DNA from: Rugamonas sp045984285
GTDB taxonomy: Bacteria; Pseudomonadota; Gammaproteobacteria; Burkholderiales; Burkholderiaceae_D
Reading direction: 5' to 3'
DNA: 64,000 nucleotides
Assembly: GCF_045984285.3 (NCBI RefSeq)
Contig: NZ_JBJQIK030000009.1
Location: 124,001-188,000, forward strand
Below are positions 50,690 to 57,578 of the stretch, piece by piece. The notes under the pieces are model-generated. The model ran no database searches and was not told the DNA's origin. It saw only the letters and a list, made by a program, of their open reading frames with translations. Position 1 is the first letter of the stretch. Every line of letters starts with the position of its first letter. The translations under genes and the position numbers were made by a program.

Positions 50690-51886
50690 ATGGATATCGG
50701 GAGTATGCAGTTTCTGGTAGCGGAAGGTGAGCCGGTACAGCGCGAGCTGCTGACCGGCATGCTGCGCCATATGGGCGCCCAGCACGTGCACACCGCACCG
50801 GACGGCCATAGCGCCTTGCGCGCCTTCGACACGGCCGTCGATCCCGCCATCGATATCGCCATCATCGACCTCGCGCTGCCCGGCATGGACGGGCTGGAGC
50901 TGATCCGGCGCCTCGCCGAACAGAAATGCCGCGCAGGCCTGATCGTGGTGGGCGCGCAAAGCGGCGACGTAATGTTCTCGGTCGAGACCATGTCGCTGGC
51001 CTACGGCGTGGACCTGCTGGGCACCGTCGCCAAGCCGATGAGCGCCGCCAAGCTGGAAGCGCTGATCGAAAACTACACGGCGCCGGATGTGCCGCCGCCC
51101 GAGCCGCCGCATCCCCCGTTCACCTTTGCCGAAGTAGGCCGCGGCCTGCAGGCGCGTGAATTCGATCCCTTCTTCCAGCCCAAGATCGAGCTGGAAACGG
51201 GGCAGGTGACCGGGCTGGAGATGTTCGCGCGCTGGCGCCATCCCGAGCATGGCGTGCTGGGCCCGCACGCCTTCGTGCAGGTGCTGAAAGAAGCCAACCG
51301 CGTCGACTTCCTCGACTGGAGCATGATCGACAAATCGGTCGCCGCCTGCCGCACGCTGCACGACCAGGGCATTCCGATCTCCTTCTCGATCAACGTGGCG
51401 CCATCCACGCTGTCGCACCCGCAGTTCATCGCGCAGATCACGGCCTGCCTGGAGCGGCACCGCATCCTGCCGGGCTACATCACCTTCGAGATCACCGAAT
51501 CCTCGGTGCTGGCGATCGACCCGCATTTCCTGGAACGCCTGCTGCGCCTGCGCATGATGGGCTTCGGCCTCGCGATCGACGACTACGGCACCGGGCGCTC
51601 CAACCTGCAGCTGCTGGCCAGCATCCCGTTCTCCGAGCTGAAGATCGACCGCAGCTTCGTGGACGGCGCCTCGAAAAAACGCGCCATCGGCACCGTCCTC
51701 AAATCCTGCCTCGGCCTCGCGCGCAGCCTGGACCGCCGCAGCTGTGCAGTCGGCGTCGAAACGAAACAGGACTGGGACTTCCTGCAAGGCATAGGCTGCA
51801 CCTACGCCCAGGGCTACTACATCGCCAGCCCGATGGCCGTCGAAGACTTCCCCGCCTGGCTCGACGACTGGCGCCAGTTCTTCTAA
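50690..51886 (+). CDS. Receiver-EAL response regulator (putative cyclic-di-GMP phosphodiesterase)
   Basis: A 398-residue cytoplasmic protein. N-terminal receiver (about 6-125): phosphoacceptor Asp in AIIDLALPGMDGLEL and Lys in TVAKPMS are present, but the first acidic pair is replaced (FLVAEGEP), so phosphorylation is doubtful. C-terminal EAL domain (about 148-395): the signature reads GLEMFARW, EMF instead of EAL, but the Glu ligand is kept, as are the SINVAP Asn, FEITES Glu, AIDDYGTGRS Asp pair, LKIDRSFV Lys and GYY region. Activity is therefore possible but not certain. No histidine kinase is adjacent. A long palindrome follows ten bases after the stop. Confidence 0.9.
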   Translation: MDIGSMQFLVAEGEPVQRELLTGMLRHMGAQHVHTAPDGHSALRAFDTAVDPAIDIAIIDLALPGMDGLELIRRLAEQKCRAGLIVVGAQSGDVMFSVETMSLAYGVDLLGTVAKPMSAAKLEALIENYTAPDVPPPEPPHPPFTFAEVGRGLQAREFDPFFQPKIELETGQVTGLEMFARWRHPEHGVLGPHAFVQVLKEANRVDFLDWSMIDKSVAACRTLHDQGIPISFSINVAPSTLSHPQFIAQITACLERHRILPGYITFEITESSVLAIDPHFLERLLRLRMMGFGLAIDDYGTGRSNLQLLASIPFSELKIDRSFVDGASKKRAIGTVLKSCLGLARSLDRRSCAVGVETKQDWDFLQGIGCTYAQGYYIASPMAVEDFPAWLDDWRQFF

Positions 51887-51896
51887 CCCTACAGCC

Positions 51897-51947
51897 GAGC
51901 CCGTGCTGACACCATGGGGTCTGGCCCCATGGTGTCAGCACGGGCTC
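51897..51947. repeat. Perfect 23-base palindrome of the GGGG-core family (possible terminator)
   Basis: Arms 51897-51919 and 51925-51947 are perfect reverse complements around a TCTGG loop. The centre reads GGGGTCTGGCCCC and the outer part GAGCCCGTGCTGACAC. It could terminate the REC-EAL transcript, although no U tract follows. Confidence 0.92.
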
Positions 51948-52025
51948 AGCCGTACAGCGGTGAGAATTGGTGAGCTTATCGGCCGCGATTGCTGCCTATA
52001 ATGCCCTTTCTCCAGGGGAGGGGCT

Positions 52026-53909
52026 ATGGAACCATCCAGTATCTTGCCGACCGAATGCGATATCGTCATGGAAGGCGGTGTGACGTCCGGCGTGGTTTAT
52101 CCCTCGTTCGTGGCCCGGCTGGCTACCCGCTTCACCTTGCGCAGCATCGGCGGCACCAGCGTGGGCGCGGTTGCGGCGGTAGCTGCAGCTGCTGCGCAGT
52201 ACCGCCGCAACGCCTCGCGTGCGTCCGGTGGTGCGGTGGCAGACGATGGCTTCGGCGAGCTGGAAAAGCTGCCGGACTGGCTGCAGACCACGGACGATTC
52301 AGGCAAATCAAGGCTTTTCACGCTGTTCCAGCCTTGCCGCGACCTGCGGCGGCATTTCGCCGTCATTGAAATCGCGCTGAATCGCAAGGGGATGTGGGGA
52401 CGCGTCGGCGCCGTGCTGCTTGGCGTAGCGCTCAATTTTCCCTTGGCGGCACTAGCCGGCGTGGCGACCGTGTTCGCGCTGCACGTGGGCGTCCAGCACC
52501 TTGCTGGCGCGGTTGATGCCGTGCGCGCCCTGTTCGATGAACCCTTTTCGCTGCTGTCCATGCTGCTCTGGATGCCGTTGGGTGCCTTTGCCTTCGCGGC
52601 AGGCTGGTTCGTGCTGTCTGCCATTTCTGGCCTGAGCAGCAACTACGGCGGCATCTGCCCCGGCACATCCGCGCCGGATGCGGCACAGCCAGCGCTTACG
52701 GAATGGCTGCACGGATTGGTGCAGCGGATAGCGGGCTTGCCACCGGAACAGCCGCTGACCTTTGGCCACCTGCAGGCTTCGCAGCCGCCGATCGAGCTGG
52801 CCTTCATGAGCACCGGCATCTCCGAATTCCGCGCGCACCGTCTGCCGCATGATGGCGAAGACCTGCTGTTCCGCGTATCGGACATGCAGCACCTGTTCCC
52901 GCCGGCGATTGTGCAGGCCATGTGCGCCGCATCGCGGCCGATTGCGGAGTCGAGCAAGGCCACCATCGAAGTGCTGCGCGAGGCCGACCCGCAGCTTGAC
53001 AATGACACGCAAAGAGACCTGTATTTCCTGCCCGCGGCGGATGCCTTGCCGGTGGTGTTTTGCGCCCGCATGAGCCTCAGCTTCCCGGTGCTGCTGCAGG
53101 CAGTCCCCCTGTATCGCCTGCGCTATGTTGAAAGCGATGGCCTCAGCAAAGGTGTCTATACGGTGCGGCGGGTATGGTTCTCGGATGGCGGCCTGACGAG
53201 CAATTTCCCCATCCATTTCTTCGATTCGCTGCTGCCAACCCGCCCAACCTTCGGCATTGCGCTGGACAGTTCGCTGGCCGCAGGCGCTCCGCCCGAGGCA
53301 CGCATCCGCCTGCCAAAAAATAATATGCAGGGCCGCACCACCAGCTATGTGAATATCGAGAGGGAAGACGGCTCGCTGTCGCCAGGCGCTTTCGTTGGAG
53401 CGCTGCTGCGCACCATCCGCATCTCGCGTGAAGAAGCATTGAAGCATACGCCGGGCTTTCGTGACCGCATTGTCCAGATCATGCATACCAGGGACGAAGG
53501 CGGCCTGAATCTGAACATGCCGCCCGAGTCCATCACGGCGATGAGCGAGAGTGGGCGGGTGGCCGCCGACCAGGTGATCGAGCGCTTTTTGAATGCCGAT
53601 CCGTCCGAGAACGGCTGGCTGAATCACCGCTGGGTGCGAATGCGCAGCGCGGCGGCGCTGATGCAGCAGAAGTCTGCAAGCATCAGCTACGCCTGGAACG
53701 CGGCCAGCCTGCAGCCGGACTACCAGGCCTTATGGCGCGGGCCGGAAGACCTGAACGCTGCTTACCGCCTGAGCAAGGAGCAGTGCGCTGCCGGCGAGCG
53801 GCTGTGGCAGTCGCTGGCGGCGGCAGGCCAGTTCGGGCCCGGCGAGGATTTGTCCCAAGGGGCGCCAAAACCACAGCCGACGCTGGAGATTGCGCCGAAA
53901 CAGACCTGA
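52026..53909 (+). CDS. Patatin-like phospholipase with two internal membrane segments
   Basis: A 627-residue lipid acyl hydrolase of the patatin family. The oxyanion-type CDIVMEGGVTSGVVYPSF and nucleophile elbow GGTSVG (Ser45) lie at the N terminus; the catalytic Asp387 is in WFSDGGLTSNFPIHFF. Between them is a large insert with two hydrophobic stretches (about 127-165 and 175-201) that are likely membrane-spanning, so the enzyme may be anchored in the inner membrane. The C-terminal 200 residues are unassigned. CCAGGGGAGGGGCT precedes the ATG. No cyclic-nucleotide synthase or other defence gene is adjacent. Physiological substrate unknown. Confidence 0.85.
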   Translation: MEPSSILPTECDIVMEGGVTSGVVYPSFVARLATRFTLRSIGGTSVGAVAAVAAAAAQYRRNASRASGGAVADDGFGELEKLPDWLQTTDDSGKSRLFTLFQPCRDLRRHFAVIEIALNRKGMWGRVGAVLLGVALNFPLAALAGVATVFALHVGVQHLAGAVDAVRALFDEPFSLLSMLLWMPLGAFAFAAGWFVLSAISGLSSNYGGICPGTSAPDAAQPALTEWLHGLVQRIAGLPPEQPLTFGHLQASQPPIELAFMSTGISEFRAHRLPHDGEDLLFRVSDMQHLFPPAIVQAMCAASRPIAESSKATIEVLREADPQLDNDTQRDLYFLPAADALPVVFCARMSLSFPVLLQAVPLYRLRYVESDGLSKGVYTVRRVWFSDGGLTSNFPIHFFDSLLPTRPTFGIALDSSLAAGAPPEARIRLPKNNMQGRTTSYVNIEREDGSLSPGAFVGALLRTIRISREEALKHTPGFRDRIVQIMHTRDEGGLNLNMPPESITAMSESGRVAADQVIERFLNADPSENGWLNHRWVRMRSAAALMQQKSASISYAWNAASLQPDYQALWRGPEDLNAAYRLSKEQCAAGERLWQSLAAAGQFGPGEDLSQGAPKPQPTLEIAPKQT

Positions 53910-53991
53910 ATTCATACTGTTTCGTCCGGCAAACGTGTGGCCGCAAGCCGCCAAGTCCCCGTAAATTCATGGTGCTAACCGGGAGCCGACC

Positions 53992-54996
53992 ATGAATGAC
54001 AACGACAACGATGAAGCGCCAGTGACTTCGCGCCGCCTTTTTGTAGGGGCAGTCGCCGGCAGCCTTGTAGCGGGAGCAGCCATGGCGCAGCAGGCCGGCG
54101 GCGTGCAGGCCGCGGGCCCGGTGCGCAAGCCGCGTCCCAACTATCCCAAGCCGCCTTTCAAACGCCAGAAGCAGGAGTGGCCCGGCCTTGCAAGCAAGAT
54201 GACGCCACCGCCCGATCATGGTGAATCCAGTTACCAGGGCAGAGGCAAGCTGGCCGGCCGCAAGGCCCTGATCACAGGGGGCGACTCAGGCATGGGCCGT
54301 GCTGCGGCCATTGCTTATGCGCGTGAAGGCGCGGATGTGGCCATCGGCTACCTTCCGGCCGAGGAGCCTGATGCGCGCGACGTCGCTGAACTGATCCGGA
54401 AGGCGGGCCGCAAGGCGGTGCTGCTGCCGGGCGACATACGCGATGAGGCGTTCTGCAAGAAGCTGGTGGAGGATGCGGTGCGCCAGCTTGGCGGCCTCGA
54501 TATTCTCGTCAATAACGCTGCGCGCCAGCAGTCCACCGACTCAATCCTCGACCTCACGACCGAGCAGTTCGACTGGACCCTGAAAACCAATCTGTATGCG
54601 ATGTTCTGGATCACCAAGGCTGCGGTGCCGCACCTGAAGCCGGGCAGCTGCATCATCAATACGGCCTCGGTGCAGGCTTACGATCCTTCGCCGAACCTGC
54701 TGGACTATTCGCAAACCAAGGCGGCCCAGGTGGCATTCACCAAGGCGCTGGCGAAGCAGCTGGCGGACAAGGGGATTCGCGTCAACGCCGTCGCTCCCGG
54801 TCCCGTATGGACGCCCTTGCAGGTAACTGGCGGCCAGAAGCCGGAAGCGCTCGACAAGTTCGGCGAGGATGTGGCGATGAAGCGCCCCGGCCAGCCTGCC
54901 GAGCTGGCATCTGCCTATGTTGCGCTGGCCTCCGACGAAGCCAGTTACACCACCGCCCACGTTTACGGGGTGGCCGGCGGCAAAGGCCAGCCATAA
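53992..54996 (+). CDS. SDR-family oxidoreductase with a Tat-like leader
   Basis: A 334-residue NAD(P)-dependent short-chain dehydrogenase. The N-terminal TSRRLFVGAVAGSLVAGAAM resembles a twin-arginine export signal (SRR followed by a hydrophobic run and AMA). The Rossmann domain has the cofactor motif ALITGGDSGMGRAAAIAYAR, NNAAR, Ser in INTASVQAY, and YSQTKAA (Tyr and Lys of the active site), plus RVNAVAPGPVWTPLQ. It belongs to the YhdF/YghA-like group of SDRs. The 82-base gap from the patatin gene may hold its promoter. Whether it is exported remains uncertain; SDR enzymes are usually cytoplasmic. Confidence 0.9.
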   Translation: MNDNDNDEAPVTSRRLFVGAVAGSLVAGAAMAQQAGGVQAAGPVRKPRPNYPKPPFKRQKQEWPGLASKMTPPPDHGESSYQGRGKLAGRKALITGGDSGMGRAAAIAYAREGADVAIGYLPAEEPDARDVAELIRKAGRKAVLLPGDIRDEAFCKKLVEDAVRQLGGLDILVNNAARQQSTDSILDLTTEQFDWTLKTNLYAMFWITKAAVPHLKPGSCIINTASVQAYDPSPNLLDYSQTKAAQVAFTKALAKQLADKGIRVNAVAPGPVWTPLQVTGGQKPEALDKFGEDVAMKRPGQPAELASAYVALASDEASYTTAHVYGVAGGKGQP

Positions 54997-54999
54997 GCT

Positions 55000-55048
55000 G
55001 AGCCCGCGACATGAGGGGCCTGGCCCCAAGGTGTCGCGAACCCGGCCC
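55000..55048. repeat. Degenerate GGGG-core palindrome between convergent genes
   Basis: CGCGACA...GGGGCC and GGCCCC...TGTCGCG pair around a central TG within GAGCCCGCGACATGAGGGGC and the following bases, with a one-base shift in the stem. It resembles the perfect element at 51897-51947 (GAGCCCG start, GGGG-CCTGG-CCCC centre). It fills the space between the SDR gene and the convergent PAP2 gene. Confidence 0.72.
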
Positions 55049-55644
55049 TAGGGGGCGATCCAGCCGGAGCGGATGAGACGTGCGAACAGGTAGCGGTGCA
55101 GGCGGCTGGCGATGGCGAACAGCATCGGCAGGAAATACGGGGCCATGCTGGCCGTGAGGGCTGCGCTGGCCGAAGCCACCAGCGCGGCGCCCACCATGTC
55201 CAGCGGGTAGTGCACGCCGAGGTAAATACGGGCCCACGCCACGGGGAAGCCCAGCAGCACGAAGGCGATGCTGGCGATCCAGCGCGGCCGATGCAGCATC
55301 AGGCTGAACGCCACGGACCACAGGAAGGTGAGGTGGTCGCTGGGGAAGGAGGCGTCGGCATCGTGGTGCATCAGCGTGTGGCCCAGCGCAATCACGAAGG
55401 GCCGGGGATGCGGCCATAGCTGGCCGATGACATTCGATATCGCGAGCCCGAACCCCGCCGAGACCACTGCCATCAGCATCACCTTGCGCGTATCCTCGCC
55501 GCCGCGCAGCCACCCGAACAGCACGAACAGCGGCACCGCGTACACCGCGTACACGCCGAACAGCAATGCCAGCGCAAGCATCGATTGCGATGGATCGGCA
55601 GGCGCATTAATCAGGCTGAATAGTGTGTAGTTGAGGTGTTCCAT
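55048..55644 (-). CDS. PAP2 / BcrC-like undecaprenyl-diphosphatase
   Basis: A 198-residue inner-membrane phosphatase with about five to six helices. The three PAP2 motifs are complete: WPHPRPF, SFPSDH and ARIYLGVHYPLDMVG (Arg, His and Asp). The sequence resembles BcrC/YbjG enzymes, which dephosphorylate undecaprenyl diphosphate on the periplasmic side and give bacitracin tolerance. The start ATG at 55644 follows AAAGCGGAGCTCACC on the reverse strand. Lipid-phosphate substrate assignment is by family only. Confidence 0.9.
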   Translation of the reverse strand: MEHLNYTLFSLINAPADPSQSMLALALLFGVYAVYAVPLFVLFGWLRGGEDTRKVMLMAVVSAGFGLAISNVIGQLWPHPRPFVIALGHTLMHHDADASFPSDHLTFLWSVAFSLMLHRPRWIASIAFVLLGFPVAWARIYLGVHYPLDMVGAALVASASAALTASMAPYFLPMLFAIASRLHRYLFARLIRSGWIAP

Positions 55645-55719
55645 GGTGAGCTCCGCTTTGTCCTGTTGTCGAATTCAGTATTGCACATTCGACAATGTTG
55701 TGGCGCGCGGATGGATGAG

Positions 55720-56583
55720 CTATCGCAAGGAGAACGGCACGCCGCGCGCCCAGCGGTTCGAGGACAGCGAAAACGTCAGCGCGCGCACCTGGTGGTACCA
55801 GCCGGCGGGCACATACAGCATGTCGCCGGGATTCACGATGATTTCGGTCATGGCGGCCTGCCGCGCCAGCGGAAATTTATCGTAATCCGGCGCTTCGGGA
55901 TCGAAGGGGGAGCCGAACAGCATGGCGTTGGCCTCGCGCGGGTACAGGAATTCGTCATGGTGCGGCGGCGCGAGGAAGATGCGCTTGCTGCCCCAGACCT
56001 GGGCGAAGATATTGTCGTCGTAATCGCAGTGCAGCGGCGTCATGGTGCCTGCGGGGCCGATCCAGAAGCGCGGCGGTCCCATTTTGTCGAACCAGGAAGG
56101 CCAGTGGCACAGGCGGTTCAGTTCGCGCAGCTCCAGGTTGCCGACATATGGCGGAAGGCCGGACGCGTCATTGGCGCTCAGTTCGAGGTACTCCAGCATC
56201 GACATGTCCGCCATCGCCCGGTCCGGCGCGAAAGCGGTGTTGATGTAGTCGCCGACGCGCGCCCGTACCGCCATGGCGCCGTACTGTTCGCGCAGCGCCT
56301 GCAGCGTGAGCGAAAACAGGGGCCAGCGCTGCACCAGGCCTGTGATCAGGAAGGGCAGGCCTTCGGCGGCGCGCGCACGGAAGGCGGCGGGATCGGGCGA
56401 GGCGATACGCGGCACGGACGGCAGCACGGGCAGCTCGCGTGCTGCCGCCTTGATCGCTTCCCGCATCTCATGGATCGAGTTCACGCCGCGAACCGCAGCA
56501 TCCCTTTGCTCGCGCGCCTGCTTCCGGGCGAGCGCATCGTCCGGCTCTCCCGGCAGCTGCGGCCGGGGCGGCAAACGGGCCAT
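55720..56583 (-). CDS. JmjC/cupin-like Fe(II)/2-oxoglutarate-dependent oxygenase family protein
   Basis: A 287-residue soluble protein of the cupin_8/JmjC group. The iron ligands are visible as His175-x-Asp177 in TPLHCDYDDNIFAQVWGSKR and a distal His254 in LYVPAGWYHQV, within a fold typical of protein or small-molecule hydroxylases. An N-terminal Arg-rich helical stretch (1-45) precedes the domain. It starts one base within the end of ppsR (TGATG), so ppsR and this gene are probably co-transcribed. The substrate is unknown; bacterial relatives often hydroxylate ribosomal proteins, but this cannot be inferred here. Confidence 0.85.
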   Translation of the reverse strand: MARLPPRPQLPGEPDDALARKQAREQRDAAVRGVNSIHEMREAIKAAARELPVLPSVPRIASPDPAAFRARAAEGLPFLITGLVQRWPLFSLTLQALREQYGAMAVRARVGDYINTAFAPDRAMADMSMLEYLELSANDASGLPPYVGNLELRELNRLCHWPSWFDKMGPPRFWIGPAGTMTPLHCDYDDNIFAQVWGSKRIFLAPPHHDEFLYPREANAMLFGSPFDPEAPDYDKFPLARQAAMTEIIVNPGDMLYVPAGWYHQVRALTFSLSSNRWARGVPFSLR

Positions 56584-57431
56584 CAGTACTCCCGCCGGTT
56601 AGGCTTGATCTCTTGCAGGATGGTGGTGGAGATTTCCTCGATCGACTTGGTGGTCGAGGATAGCCAGCGGATACCTTCGCGCTTCATCATCATCTCCGCT
56701 TCGTTCACTTCGTAGCGGCAGTTTTCGATGGAGGCGTATTTGCTGCCCGCGCGCCGCTCATTGCGGATTTCGGACAGGCGTTCCGGCGTAATGGTCAGAC
56801 CGAAGATTTTGGATTTGAACTCGTACAGGGCCGAAGGCAGCTTGCGGCGTTCGAAATCGTCCGGAATCAGCGGGTAGTTGGCGGCCTTGATCCCGTACTG
56901 CATCGCCAGGTAGAGCGAGGTCGGCGTCTTGCCGGAACGGGACACGCCCACCAGGATCACGTCCGCTTCCGACAGGTTCTTGTGCGACTGCCCGTCATCG
57001 TGTGCCAGCGAGAAGTTGATGGCCTCGATGCGGTTGCGGTACTCCTCCGAGTCCACGATATTGTGCGAGCGGCCAATGGTGTGCGTCGATTTCACGCCCA
57101 GTTCCTGCTCCAGCGGTGCCACGAAGGTCTGGAACAGGTCCATATACATGCCGTTGCATTTGCGGATCACGTCCGACAGCTCGGGCTTCACCAGCGTGGA
57201 GAAGATGATGGGCCGCTGGCCATCCGCCGCCGCCGCTTCGTTGATCTTGCGCGCTGCCTGGTAGGCCTTGTCCACGGTGTCGATGAAGGGCAGGCGGATC
57301 TGGCGGAACCGCATTTCAAACTGCGTCAGCACCGAATGGCCGAAGGTTTCTGCCGTGATACCGGTACCATCCGATACGAAAAACACTGTTCTGGCGGAGG
57401 CGGGAAGTGGAGGGCGTTGCTCTGTGTTCAT
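56583..57431 (-). CDS. ppsR: PEP synthase regulatory protein (bifunctional kinase/pyrophosphorylase)
   Basis: A 282-residue DUF299-family enzyme that inactivates PEP synthase by ADP-dependent phosphorylation of a Thr next to the catalytic His and restores it by Pi-dependent removal. VFFVSDGTGITAETFGHSVL is the conserved N terminus and VGVSRSGKTPTSLYLAMQYG the P-loop. The ATG at 57431 is chosen over an in-frame TTG at 57440. It is divergent from its target gene ppsA across 147 bases, the standard arrangement, so the two are likely controlled from the shared region. Confidence 0.97.
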   Translation of the reverse strand: MNTEQRPPLPASARTVFFVSDGTGITAETFGHSVLTQFEMRFRQIRLPFIDTVDKAYQAARKINEAAAADGQRPIIFSTLVKPELSDVIRKCNGMYMDLFQTFVAPLEQELGVKSTHTIGRSHNIVDSEEYRNRIEAINFSLAHDDGQSHKNLSEADVILVGVSRSGKTPTSLYLAMQYGIKAANYPLIPDDFERRKLPSALYEFKSKIFGLTITPERLSEIRNERRAGSKYASIENCRYEVNEAEMMMKREGIRWLSSTTKSIEEISTTILQEIKPNRREY

Positions 57432-57578
57432 TGCTGTCAAGATTGTGAATCGTCAATTTGGGCCGCAGGCTGTAAAATGGCCGGAACGGTAAGATTGTGC
57501 TGTACGACGACCAGAATAACAAGAAACAAGTCGAGCATGCCCTACGCAAAGATTTCTATCATCAGTAAGGGTGTCATT

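Noticed and set aside
52026..53909. Patatin as a CBASS-type phage-defence effector
   Set aside because: No cyclic-nucleotide synthase or accessory gene is adjacent; the neighbours are an EAL protein and an SDR.
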